Part shown: positions 38,725 through 47,720 of the stretch, one piece after another
Layout of the letters: the number at the start of each line of letters is the position of its first letter
Position numbering within the stretch: position 1 is the stretch's first letter
Source: Burkholderia savannae
GTDB taxonomy: Bacteria > Pseudomonadota > Gammaproteobacteria > Burkholderiales > Burkholderiaceae
Assembly: GCF_001524445.2 (NCBI RefSeq)
Contig: NZ_CP013419.1
Coordinates: 186,001 to 250,000 of the forward strand
Direction of reading: 5' to 3'
Length of the DNA: 64,000 nt
Made by a program: the position numbers and the translations under genes
Notes under the pieces: model-generated
The model's database searches: none
Told to the model about the DNA's origin: nothing
What the model saw: the letters and a program-made list of their open reading frames with translations, nothing else

Positions 38725-39483
38725 ATGTTGCATCATCCGACCGTCGAGAAGCTCCATACGCTGCGCCTGTTCGGCATGGCAGCGGCGCTGGCCGAGCAGC
38801 AATCGCAGGCCAGCATCGATCAACTCGGCTTCGAGGAGCGTCTCGGGCTGCTCGTCGAGCGCGAGGCCAGCGAGCGCGATTCGCTCCTGCTCACGGCGCG
38901 GCTGCGCCGCGCCAAGCTGCGCTTCCCCGGCGCCGTGCCAGAAGACATCGACTACCGTTCGTCGCGCGGCCTGGACCGGACGCTGCTCGCCCGGCTGCTG
39001 ACCGGCGAGTGGATTCGGGAGCGGCAGAATGTGATCCTGGTCGCGCCGACCGGGCTCGGCAAGAGCTGGTTGGCGTGCGCTCTGGTGAACCAGGCCTGCC
39101 GGCAGGGCTACTCGGCTGGCTATCTGCGCATGCCGAAGTTCAGTGAGGAGATGGCGATCGCGCACGGCGCCGGCCGCTATGCCCGGCTGCTCGCGCAGTG
39201 GGCTCGAACCGACGTCCTGGTGCTCGACGATCTCGCGATGGCGCCGATGTCCGATCAGGCGCGGCGCGACCTGCTCGAGGTGCTCGACGACCGGCACGGC
39301 TCCCACTCGACGATCGTCACCAGTCAGATCCCCATCGAGAACTGGCATGCCGCCATTGGCGACCCGACGCTCGCCGACGCGATCCTCGACCGACTCGTTC
39401 ACAACGCCCATCGCCTCACGCTCGCCGGCGAATCGATGCGCAAGCGCCGAAATGGTTTGACCAGCAAGGAGGTGTCGGAGTAA
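38725..39483 (+). CDS. istB: IS21 helper ATPase IstB
   Basis: 252 residues, complete. It is an AAA+ ATPase with Walker A APTGLGKS (Lys113) and Walker B VLVLDDLAMAP; the sensor region is TIVTSQIPIENWHAAI. IstB loads on target DNA and stimulates IstA. It starts 15 bases after istA with a GGAGA site. It is probably the only functional gene left of this element. Confidence 0.88.
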   Translation: MLHHPTVEKLHTLRLFGMAAALAEQQSQASIDQLGFEERLGLLVEREASERDSLLLTARLRRAKLRFPGAVPEDIDYRSSRGLDRTLLARLLTGEWIRERQNVILVAPTGLGKSWLACALVNQACRQGYSAGYLRMPKFSEEMAIAHGAGRYARLLAQWARTDVLVLDDLAMAPMSDQARRDLLEVLDDRHGSHSTIVTSQIPIENWHAAIGDPTLADAILDRLVHNAHRLTLAGESMRKRRNGLTSKEVSE

Positions 39484-39514
39484 AAACGCTCAGGCCCGCG
39501 TCGCCACGTCCGCA

Positions 39515-39603
39515 GCGTTCGCTTGCGCGTGGAATGCGTGTTCGGATAACCGTGGAATGGGCGTTCGCTTAAGCGTGGAATGAGCGTTCGGTTTGCGTGG
39601 AAT
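39515..39603. repeat. Four tandem IS21 terminal repeats (~21-23 bp)
   Basis: Four diverged copies of gcGTTCGcttgcgCGTGGAAT lie end to end at 39515-39535, 39536-39558, 39559-39581 and 39582-39603; each ends in CGTGGAAT. Multiple terminal repeats are the known transposase-binding sites of IS21-family ends. Confidence 0.7.
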
Positions 39604-40444
39604 ACGCAAAGTGCTGGGCGACGACGCGGTGCGTCGTGCCATGCACGCGCACATTGGCCACAGTGTCGAGCCACTCGCGCAACTGTCGGTTCAGGTCGGC
39701 GAGATTCTGGAAGCGACGCGCCAGGAAGAAGTCCTGCCGGATATAGCGATACGGCCGCTCGACCTTGCCCTTGGTCTTGGCGCGATACGCCTTGCAGGCG
39801 CGCGGCGCGAAGCCGTAGTGCTGCGCAAACGCGACCAGCTTCGCGTTGTAGACGATGTGCTTCTCGACTTCGCCCAGCACGGCCGCCTTCATCCGGTCGT
39901 ACAGAATCTCGCGCGGAGCGCCGCCGAGGTGTTCGAATGCCTCCGTATGACAGCGCAGGACGGTCTGCAGATCCTGATGCTCGACGAAGCGTCCCCAGAG
40001 ATAGCGGCTGTGCCCAAGCACGATTGAGAACAGCCATATCGAACGCCGCTGGCCAGGCGCGTCACCGAACTCGACATTGAAGTGCGCGAAATCCACTTGA
40101 GCCTGATGACCGGCGGGCGTCTCAAAGCGCACCTCGAAGCCGCGTTGGCGGGGTGGCCGGACCTCGCGAATCAGATCGCCCAGCGCCGTGCGGCCGCCGG
40201 TATCCCCCATGGCCCGGATCTCGCGCAGCAGACGTTCGACGCTCAGGTCGGGAAACTCGCGGACACGTTCGGTGACGTAGTGGACGAACGGATCGACCAC
40301 GCACGGTCGCGGCGCGCGCGGACCGTAACGCGGCGCCTGAACGCCATTCCTGATGTATTTACGAACGGTCTTGCGGTCCATACTCAGTCGAGCAGCTATG
40401 GCCGAAATACTCAGCCCTTGCCGATGCAATTCCAGAATCGTCAT
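39604..40444 (-). pseudogene. istA: IS21 transposase IstA (second element), C-terminally truncated
   Basis: About 280 residues from the ATG at 40444 (ribosome-binding site ggaggaagtg). The helix-turn-helix is LSISAIAARLSMDRKTVRKY. The integrase core has Asp in GHQAQVDFAHFNVEFGDAPG and Asp in REILYDRMKAAVLG, with TKGKVERPYRYIRQDF carrying the Glu. It is cut after VVAQHFA where the first IS21 element's terminal repeats begin. Its istB is absent. Confidence 0.8.
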
Positions 40445-40514
40445 CACTTCCTCCAGCTCGACCACCGACACCCCCACGACGGATCTCAAGGGCAATATGG
40501 TCGGCGATCGACAG

Positions 40515-40540
40515 GACGGCGCCGCTACCGCGGCGCCGTC
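40515..40540. other. Perfect 11-bp hairpin
   Basis: GACGGCGCCGC, loop TACC, GCGGCGCCGTC. No T-run follows on either strand, so it is not a standard terminator. It lies near the outer end of the second IS21 element and downstream of the last tccC gene; either could own it. Confidence 0.45.
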
Positions 40541-40761
40541 AGATAAAAAACTGGGGAAAATTACTTCGACGAAAGTGGGGAGTATCTATCCGACGCTGAC
40601 ATTACATGCCTCCGCTTCTCGATTTTACGAGACGTTGGCTTCCATTTTCTTCGGCCGACCTCACCTGTCCATCAAAGATATTAATGGACACGATGCTTCT
40701 TGTTTCCGTCGCCCGCATTCAAGATGAAATCGCCGCGGACTTACCCCCAACCCGCACAAAA

Positions 40762-43536
40762 TCATTGGTTAATTTTATTTTCCTTCGCACCTCGATTTTT
40801 TGGTTGATATGCGGACCACTCGCACCTGGAAAAGAATTTATCCTGATCAACCAGGCCATCTTCTTTCCAGAAATTAACATATTTCTTAATCTGCCACAAT
40901 TCTCGATGTCGATATAGCCACCGCAACTCACTTGATGTAATGCTTTGTCCATACCCTTTTTCTTTTTTTGCAACCACCTCGATATTTTCCTCGATAACAT
41001 CAACAACAAAATGGACGACCATTTTTCTTTTTAATATCTGAAATTCAAGGCCCGCCTTACTGGTCTTTTTAAATATCTCCACTGCATCCAGTGGATGGCG
41101 TTTCGTTAAAGGGTCATTTTTTACGTTATATCGACCATGACTTTCCAGAAAATTTTTAAATGAAATGGCGCGCGCCGAATCATGCAGATTCTTTGAAATT
41201 TCCCGATCTTCCGTATAATCGTTGGGGCGCTCCTGGTTCCAGACGGCATTGGTGATATCATTTTGAGTCAATATGTTTCGCTTCGGCGAGCGCCAACTTT
41301 TTGGCATAATTGACTTGATCCATCTAAGGGGTTTACCATTTTGCGTGAAATTCCCGCCAACTCGAGAAAAGCCCTGATTTTTCAAAACGAAGAGGGCATT
41401 TTTTCTCGGCACATCAAGACCGTAAACGATGTCACCGACTCTAAATGCATTAGCTAGCTGCGCGTAGGAGTGTTCGTCGTCTAGAGGTTGAGGAGCCAAT
41501 CCAAGTGAGTCACGCAAGATAATTGGCCTATTGGCAACCATCCTGTAGAGGTTCTGACCATCGATAGCCCCGGCCGGATCGGGGTTGAGCCATCGGCCGA
41601 GCCAAGGTTGATAGCTGCGCCAGCCGTAGTCGTAAAGCCCAGTCGCATCGCGCTCCATGCCTGAGTAGCGTACGTACTTGGTGTCCGTCTCGGCCTGGCT
41701 GCGCGCGGTCCACACTGCGGTGCCCCCGTATGGGTAGTATTCCTCTCGACTGATCAGGTCCGCTTGAGCGTCCAGCTCCAGCCCGACCGAGCCGATCAAG
41801 TCCCCGTGGCTGAAGCGCAGCGCATCGTTCGCGAGACCGGCCGGCAGGCCCGTCTCCCAGTGTAGCGCCCGCGCGCCGGCCCGGCCCGCGTCCAGCCGGA
41901 CCTCCTGCAGCGCCTCCACCACCTTCACGGTTTGCCCGTCGTCGCTGCGCGTGACCCGCAGCGTCAGCCCCGGCAGCACGATCGCCTCGGCCGTGCGGGT
42001 GGTGCCGCTCGTGTGCGTGGTGGTGCGCTTGCGCGCCCGCATGCCGTCGGCACCGTACTGGTACGTCTCACGGTCGTCGATACCGCCGTCGCGCTGCACC
42101 AGCGTGACGCCGGCAAGGCGGTTGCGGCCGTTCCACGCGAGCGGTTGGGTCCGGTCCGGCAGGAGGACTTGCTGATTGCCCGCCGCATCGAACCAGGTTC
42201 CATCGTCGACATCGGCCGGCACGATCGTGCCTTCGGCGTTTTGCTGAAGCGCGTGGTTGCTGCGATCGGACACCACAATCGCCTGTATGTAGCTGTAGCT
42301 CGCTGCGCCACGGTGTTGGATCCCGGTGAGATTGCCGCCGCGATCGTACGTGTAGGTGCGGGCGTAGTTCGTATAGACAGAATTGTCGTTCGGTAGCGGG
42401 ATTGTCGGCAGCGGGAGCGCTGCCCCTTGCGGGCCGCGCTGAACGGCTTCGCGGCCCGTCGCAGACATCAGTTGGTATAGCGCATCGTAGGTGTAGATGC
42501 GCGTCGAGTCGACTTGCTGGTTGCGCCAGTAGGTTGTCGCCTGCGCGTCGTCGTGCACGCTCAGTACGTTGCCGACCGGATCATAGATGTAGTGCAGATC
42601 CTGCAGAACCCTGGCGCGGCCCGCCTGGGCCGGACGTGTCACGGTCAACCGCGTGAGCCGCTGCGTCTCGGGCTCGTATTCATAGGTGCTGACCATGCTG
42701 TTACCCGCCGTTTCGCTCAGCACCTGGCCCGCCGCGCTGTACTCGATCGATCTGAGCACTGGCTGCGCTGTTCCACCACCGGCCAGCGTCAGGCTGTTCC
42801 TGGCCAGCTGGCCCGCAACATCGTGGGCACAAGCTTGCACGTTGCCCTTTGCATCGGTCTGCGTCAGCCAGGCTCCGGTGGCGTCGTGTGTCCAGGTGGT
42901 CGTATACGAAGTCGGTTCCAACACTCTCGGCCACTTGGCCTCATCGTTGCCCGCCCAGTCAGCCTCAGCGCCGGCTAGCAACTGGCGTGTCTCGGCGAGC
43001 GGCGCGCTGGTGAGACGAAAGCCGCTCCATGTAAGTCGCCCTGCGCTATCGTAGCGGCGCACGCAGTGGCCGCGCAGATTGTGCGCTTGCGCATCGGCTT
43101 CGGCTTCGCCGTAGATCCAGGCGTCACGAACGGCGGGTGCCGTATCACCCACTGTCTCGATAGCTGTCAACGGGCGGCCGAGCGTATCGTAGGTCCAGGT
43201 AGAGACGGTGCCACGGGCATCGCACGCCCAAACCGGACGGCCATCGACATCGGCCAGTGCCCAGCTCGTGCCGGCGTCGACACTGACGGTACACAACGCG
43301 CCACCAGCAACCGACGTCACGTAAGCAAAGTTCGGTGTTTCATCGGCACTGAGCAACCGCGCATCGATTCGAGACGAAGCAAACCCGAGCCGGTTGTACT
43401 CGGTCCGCTCGATCCGCTCGTCGAGGTCCTCGTCAACCGCCGCGCGGTTGTAGCTCAGCGTGCGCACCGTCTCGCCTCGATTGCCCACTACCGCCAGCGT
43501 CGGCGTACCGTACGCAGGATTCTCAAGCGTCGTCAT
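40762..43536 (-). CDS. tccC: TccC-type Tc toxin subunit (TcC), copy 1
   Basis: 924 residues. Residues 1-680 are RHS/YD repeats that, with TcB, form the hollow cocoon holding the toxin. The self-cleaving aspartic-protease core is DPAGAIDGQNLYRMVANRP, then RDSLGL, with release expected after Leu680. The freed domain (244 residues) contains VVHFVVDVIEENIEVVAKKE and SITSSELRWLYRHRELWQI, a module I recall from other RHS/TccC proteins but whose activity I cannot name. It is AT-rich next to the GC-rich core. The start is 40 bases after a tcB 3' remnant. Confidence 0.88.
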   Translation of the reverse strand: MTTLENPAYGTPTLAVVGNRGETVRTLSYNRAAVDEDLDERIERTEYNRLGFASSRIDARLLSADETPNFAYVTSVAGGALCTVSVDAGTSWALADVDGRPVWACDARGTVSTWTYDTLGRPLTAIETVGDTAPAVRDAWIYGEAEADAQAHNLRGHCVRRYDSAGRLTWSGFRLTSAPLAETRQLLAGAEADWAGNDEAKWPRVLEPTSYTTTWTHDATGAWLTQTDAKGNVQACAHDVAGQLARNSLTLAGGGTAQPVLRSIEYSAAGQVLSETAGNSMVSTYEYEPETQRLTRLTVTRPAQAGRARVLQDLHYIYDPVGNVLSVHDDAQATTYWRNQQVDSTRIYTYDALYQLMSATGREAVQRGPQGAALPLPTIPLPNDNSVYTNYARTYTYDRGGNLTGIQHRGAASYSYIQAIVVSDRSNHALQQNAEGTIVPADVDDGTWFDAAGNQQVLLPDRTQPLAWNGRNRLAGVTLVQRDGGIDDRETYQYGADGMRARKRTTTHTSGTTRTAEAIVLPGLTLRVTRSDDGQTVKVVEALQEVRLDAGRAGARALHWETGLPAGLANDALRFSHGDLIGSVGLELDAQADLISREEYYPYGGTAVWTARSQAETDTKYVRYSGMERDATGLYDYGWRSYQPWLGRWLNPDPAGAIDGQNLYRMVANRPIILRDSLGLAPQPLDDEHSYAQLANAFRVGDIVYGLDVPRKNALFVLKNQGFSRVGGNFTQNGKPLRWIKSIMPKSWRSPKRNILTQNDITNAVWNQERPNDYTEDREISKNLHDSARAISFKNFLESHGRYNVKNDPLTKRHPLDAVEIFKKTSKAGLEFQILKRKMVVHFVVDVIEENIEVVAKKEKGYGQSITSSELRWLYRHRELWQIKKYVNFWKEDGLVDQDKFFSRCEWSAYQPKNRGAKENKINQ

Positions 43537-43576
43537 AACAATCTCACTCTTTTAAAGATGCGTCACTGCCACTTCG

Positions 43577-43967
43577 TCAGTTCGTCGGCTGCCAGGTATC
43601 GTTCTCGTCCTCGGCGACCGTGAACCACGGGTAGTAGCCCGTGCGACGCAGATATCCCTTGGCCGTCACCACTTGCACCTCACGACCAACCGCATCGTAA
43701 TAATGCGTATCGGCATACCCGCAGCTGCGCATCGCCGTATCGGCCACATAGCGCCAGTCGTCGATAAAGTACGGCTGATAGCTGCGCACCGGCTGCCCCT
43801 TGTTGTCGTATTCGACCTTGCCGGACACCTCATAAGTCAGCGCGCTCGTCGCAGGCTGGCTGCTCGGGTGGTAGAACTTCGCCGCCGATCCATATGACGT
43901 GTATCCCCGCGGAGCAACCCAGACTTGCGGTTCTTTGGCCAGACCATCCGGCGGCAGCAAACGGTCC
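43577..43967 (-). pseudogene. tcB 3'-end remnant R1 (internally deleted)
   Basis: Two pieces of tcB joined: [20 protein letters not shown] to about TSALTYE, then [20 protein letters not shown] to the tcB stop. The missing middle (over 200 codons) lies between two similar stretches, GEVKYEYDN and SGKVEYDN, in the intact gene. The last ~270 bases match intact tcB almost exactly. The 5' side runs into an IS3 orfA fragment in the same frame. Confidence 0.82.
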
Positions 43968-44266
43968 ACGTAGTCCACCACGTCTCGTCTCAGCGCGGGC
44001 CGGGCCACTTTTGAGGCGACATCCTGCAGGATGGCCTTGTCGAGGCTCAGTTCGGCAACCAACTTCTTCAGCCGCGCATTCCCATCCTGCAATTGCTTGA
44101 GCTCGTGTACCTGATCCGACTGCATCCCCGCGTATCGCTTCTTCCATCGATAGAACGTCTGCTCGGAAATGCCGACCTGACGGATCAGATCCGCTACTGG
44201 CATACCCAACTCCGCCTGCTTCAGTACCGCAACAATCTGTTCGATCGGAAAGCACTTCCGTTTCAT
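43968..44266 (-). pseudogene. IS3-family OrfA fragment fused to tcB remnant
   Basis: From the ATG at 44266: [20 protein letters not shown], the helix-turn-helix [20 protein letters not shown], then [20 protein letters not shown], where orfA and the start of orfB are now in one frame because the A-rich slippery run is shortened. It then continues without a stop into tcB text, giving a 229-codon chimeric ORF. Confidence 0.75.
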
Positions 44267-44333
44267 GGCAAACCACCTCTCGGTTCAGGGTCAAGTTTGC
44301 CGCAAAACTCGCTCTAGAATCGGTCCAGTTTTC

Positions 44334-47216
44334 CTAATACGGATTAGTGGAGTTTGAGTTAAAAACCCTCTTAATAACTCGATAGTGAACCATGTTTCTA
44401 TTAAATATTTCCAGGGCCCTGCCTTGGCCGAGCTGAATCGTCATTTGCTCGCCCTCGACCTTAAATTGAGCATTGGTCTTCATCCATTCACCCCCTCCTT
44501 CCCTCATATCCGGAAATAATAACTTAACACCCTTATTCAAGGCCAAGCCAATTTCTCTGAGCTCCTTTAATGTTCCAGGTTTGAGGGCGAACTGAATTAA
44601 CTCTCCGTTGCTAGGCGAAGAATATTCCAATGAATAAGCCACCGCCGGCGAAATCGATGTTTCAGTTGTTGGTTGCAATTTATTGGTTTTCATCAATCCA
44701 TTATAGTGATCGGTAGACATTGATCTAAAAAGCAACTCATTTCCATGAATATCATACTCCAAAGCAGGAGAGGAAGGATTTTCTGTGCTCCTGTATGGAA
44801 TTCCAACTAGGCCAGATCGTAACGAGCCACCACCAACAAAAACTCCGGAAGATATATCCTGATTGAGTGATATTGAAGCGTATACGGGATTATCAGACCC
44901 TTTTATCTCCACGTTGAAAGGGAGATGCCGACGCTTCTCGAGAATCTTCTTGGTTGACTCAGCAATTGTCGACACCGTTGGCGCATTTGATGGCTCACCT
45001 TTTTTTATCTTTCCACGATGCTTTCCAGTTTCAATTGTAATTTGCCTATTGGCACTGAAATATCCATGAGCATTTGCTTTTCCTCTCAATGCCTGAACTC
45101 CGCCGAGGTATGCCAACACATGTTCCGGCCCAAAATTTTTCAATTTGTTAATTTCTTGTTTTGCCAGATCTTGTAAGGTTGGCAGTAGCCCCAATAGATC
45201 ACGTTGCGTAACCGGGCTATTCCTGACCATCCGAAAGAGGTTGAGCCCGTCAACAGTGCCGGCGGGATCGGGGCTGAGCCAGCGGCACGCCCACGGCTGG
45301 TAGTATCGATAACCGTAGTCGTACAGCCCGGTCACATCCTGCTCCTTGCCCGAGTAGCGGATGAACTTGGTGTCGGCCTCAGTCTGACTGCGCGCAGACC
45401 ACACCGCAGTGCCGCCGTACGGATAGTATTCCTCACGGCTGACTAGGTCGGCCTGCCCGTCCAGTTCCAGCCCGATCGAGCCGACCAGGTCGCCATGGCT
45501 GAATCGAAGCGCGTCGTTTCCCACGGCAGGCGGCAGACCACTCTCCCAATGCAGCGCCCGCGCGCCGGTCCGTCCCGCGTTCAGCCGGATCTCGTGCAGC
45601 GCCTCCGTTACCTTTACGGTGGCGCCATCGTCGCTGCGGGTGAGCCGCAAGGTCAGTCCCGGCAGGGTAATCGCCTCGGCCGTGCGGGTCGTCCCCAACG
45701 TCCACGCGCTCGTGCACTTGCGCACCCGCATCCCGTCTGATCCGTAATGATACGCCTCCCGGTCGTCGGGGTCGCCGCTCCGTTTGACCAGCGTGACCCG
45801 TTGCAGCCGATTGCGGCCATTCCAGCCAAGCGGCTCGACGCGGTCCGGCAGCAGGCACTGCTGGTTGCCGGTGGGATCGAACCAGGTCCCGTCGTCGACA
45901 TCGCCTGGCGTCAGGCTGCCGCGGGCGTTCTGCACTAATGCGTGGTTGCTGCGACCGGACACCACGATGTCCTGCGTGTAGCCTACCGCCCCCTGGTGCG
46001 CGATCTGAGTAAAGTTGCCGCCGCGGTCGTATTGATAGGTACGCGTATAGCCGCTATAGACGGAATCGTCGTTCGGCAGCGGGATCGGCGCGGGCAGCGT
46101 TGTACCTTGCCGACCACGGTTGACGGTTTCGCGGCCGGTCGCGCGGATCAACTGATACAGCGCATCGTACGCGTAGGTATTGCCTGCATCGACCCGCTGG
46201 TTGCGCCAGTAGGTGGTCGGTTGCACGGTGTCCGTCATGCTCAGCACATTGCCGACCGGGTCGTATGTGTACTGCAGGTCTTGCAGCACCGTGCCTCGCC
46301 CGGTCTGCGCCGGTCGTGTCACGGTCAACCGCACCAGCCGCTGGGTTTCTGGCTCGTAAGCACAGGTGCTGACCACGCCATTGCCGGCCGTTTCGCTCAA
46401 GACCTGGCCCGGCGCGCTGTAGTCGATTGCCGATAGCACTGGCCATGCCGTTCCGCCGGCGAGCGTCAGGCCGCTAAGGGCAAGCCGGCCGGCGACATCG
46501 AAGGCGCGAGCCTGCACGTTGCTTGCCGCATCGGTCTGCGTCAACCAGGTGCCGGTTGCATCGCGGGTCCAGGCTGTTGTATAGGCAACCGATTCGAGCG
46601 CACTCGCCCATGCCAACTCGTCGCCTGCCCAATCGGCGTTGCCCTCCGCGTCGGCTAGCAGGGTGCGGGATTCAATAACCGGTTCGCCAATGAGGTGAAA
46701 GCCGCGCCACTCGAGCCGTCCCGCAGTATCGTAGCGACGCACACATTGCCCGCGCAGGTTGTGCGCCTGCGCGTCGGCTTCCCGCTCGCCGTACACCCAT
46801 ACCTCGCGGGTCGCGGGGGCTTGCCCCGCAACAGCCTCCTCGGCCGTCAGCGGACGCCCCAATACATCGTACGTCCACGTCGCGGTGGTTCCACGGGCGT
46901 CATGAGCCCAAACCGGCCGGCCGTCGATATCGGCCAGCGCCCAGCTCGTGCCGGCGTCGACACTGACGGTACACAACGCGCCACCAGCAACCGACGTCAC
47001 GTAAGCAAAGTTCGGTGTTTCATCGGCACTGAGCAACCGCGCATCGATTCGAGACGAAGCAAACCCGAGCCGGTTGTACTCGGTCCGCTCGATCCGCTCG
47101 TCGAGGTCCTCGTCAACCGCCGCGCGGTTGTAGCTCAGCGTGCGCACCGTCTCGCCTCGATTGCCCACTACCGCCAGCGTCGGCGTACCGTACGCAGGAT
47201 TCCCAAGCGTCGCCAT
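44334..47216 (-). CDS. tccC: TccC-type Tc toxin subunit (TcC), copy 2, ART-like C-terminus
   Basis: 960 residues. The RHS shell and protease core (DPAGTVDGLNLFRMVRNSP, RDLLGL) end at Leu677. The released 283 residues look like an ADP-ribosyltransferase: LLFRSMSTDHYNGLMKTNKL (Arg831), then TETSISPAVAYSLEYS (the STS-like motif at 854-856), then GELIQFALKPGTLKELREIG. The acidic catalytic residue is not certain; Glu in VEGEQMTIQL is a candidate. Photorhabdus TccC3 and TccC5 also carry ADP-ribosyltransferases, acting on actin and Rho. Target here unknown. Confidence 0.85.
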   Translation of the reverse strand: MATLGNPAYGTPTLAVVGNRGETVRTLSYNRAAVDEDLDERIERTEYNRLGFASSRIDARLLSADETPNFAYVTSVAGGALCTVSVDAGTSWALADIDGRPVWAHDARGTTATWTYDVLGRPLTAEEAVAGQAPATREVWVYGEREADAQAHNLRGQCVRRYDTAGRLEWRGFHLIGEPVIESRTLLADAEGNADWAGDELAWASALESVAYTTAWTRDATGTWLTQTDAASNVQARAFDVAGRLALSGLTLAGGTAWPVLSAIDYSAPGQVLSETAGNGVVSTCAYEPETQRLVRLTVTRPAQTGRGTVLQDLQYTYDPVGNVLSMTDTVQPTTYWRNQRVDAGNTYAYDALYQLIRATGRETVNRGRQGTTLPAPIPLPNDDSVYSGYTRTYQYDRGGNFTQIAHQGAVGYTQDIVVSGRSNHALVQNARGSLTPGDVDDGTWFDPTGNQQCLLPDRVEPLGWNGRNRLQRVTLVKRSGDPDDREAYHYGSDGMRVRKCTSAWTLGTTRTAEAITLPGLTLRLTRSDDGATVKVTEALHEIRLNAGRTGARALHWESGLPPAVGNDALRFSHGDLVGSIGLELDGQADLVSREEYYPYGGTAVWSARSQTEADTKFIRYSGKEQDVTGLYDYGYRYYQPWACRWLSPDPAGTVDGLNLFRMVRNSPVTQRDLLGLLPTLQDLAKQEINKLKNFGPEHVLAYLGGVQALRGKANAHGYFSANRQITIETGKHRGKIKKGEPSNAPTVSTIAESTKKILEKRRHLPFNVEIKGSDNPVYASISLNQDISSGVFVGGGSLRSGLVGIPYRSTENPSSPALEYDIHGNELLFRSMSTDHYNGLMKTNKLQPTTETSISPAVAYSLEYSSPSNGELIQFALKPGTLKELREIGLALNKGVKLLFPDMREGGGEWMKTNAQFKVEGEQMTIQLGQGRALEIFNRNMVHYRVIKRVFNSNSTNPY

Positions 47217-47256
47217 AACAATCTCGCCCTTTTAAAGATGCGTCACTGCCACTTCG

Positions 47257-47694
47257 TCAGTTCGTCGGCTGCCAGGTATCGTTCTCGTCCTCGGCGACCG
47301 TGAACCACGGGTAGTAGCCCGTGCGACGCAGATATCCCTTGGCCGTCACCACTTGCACCTCACGACCAACCGCATCGTAATAATGCGTATCGGCATACCC
47401 GCAGCTGCGCATCGCCGTATCGGCCACATAGCGCCAGTCGTCGATAAAGTACGGCTGATAGCTGCGCACCGGCTGCCCCTTGTTGTCGTATTCGACCTTG
47501 CCGGACACCGCCCAACGCGTCGCCGTCTCTTGACTCATCGGCTTGCCGGCCTCGTCTACGACGATTTCACCTCGCGCATCGCGTTGCCAGGCGGTGCCGC
47601 CTGGCACTTTTTGCGCGCTCTGTAATGCCCGGCCAAGACCATCGACGCAACCCACGCTGACTCGCACCTGTTGCGCCGAGTCGGATGGGTAACG
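47257..47694 (-). pseudogene. tcB 3'-end remnant R2
   Basis: About 145 codons, RYPSDSAQQVRVSVGCVDGL to the tcB stop, matching intact tcB at 55,466-55,903 base for base as far as I can read. Homology ends abruptly at ggatgggtaacgat. About 25 bases further an IS5 element begins. The 40-base spacer to the tccC start is kept. Confidence 0.85.
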
Positions 47695-47720
47695 ATGACA
47701 GGCTCCGCCATCATTATTAA

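Larger units (their letters stand above)
37915..39603 (+). mobile_element. IS21-family element, 5'-truncated
   Basis: It consists of the C-terminal half of istA, a complete istB, and a right end with tandem terminal repeats. The left half is replaced by the DUF5372 remnant. It is inserted, at its right end, in the istA gene of a second, oppositely oriented IS21 element. Confidence 0.78.

Noticed and set aside
37879..39411. 510-codon minus-strand ORF opposite istA/istB
   Set aside because: It is antisense to clear IstA and IstB coding sequence, has no family resemblance and arises from high-GC codon bias.
39515..39603. CRISPR-like short tandem repeat
   Set aside because: The units are directly adjacent with no spacers and lie at an IS21 end, so they are transposase-binding repeats.
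40515..40540. Rho-independent terminator for the Tc operon
   Set aside because: The hairpin is strong, but no T-run follows it on either strand and it is about 220 bp past the tccC copy 1 stop.
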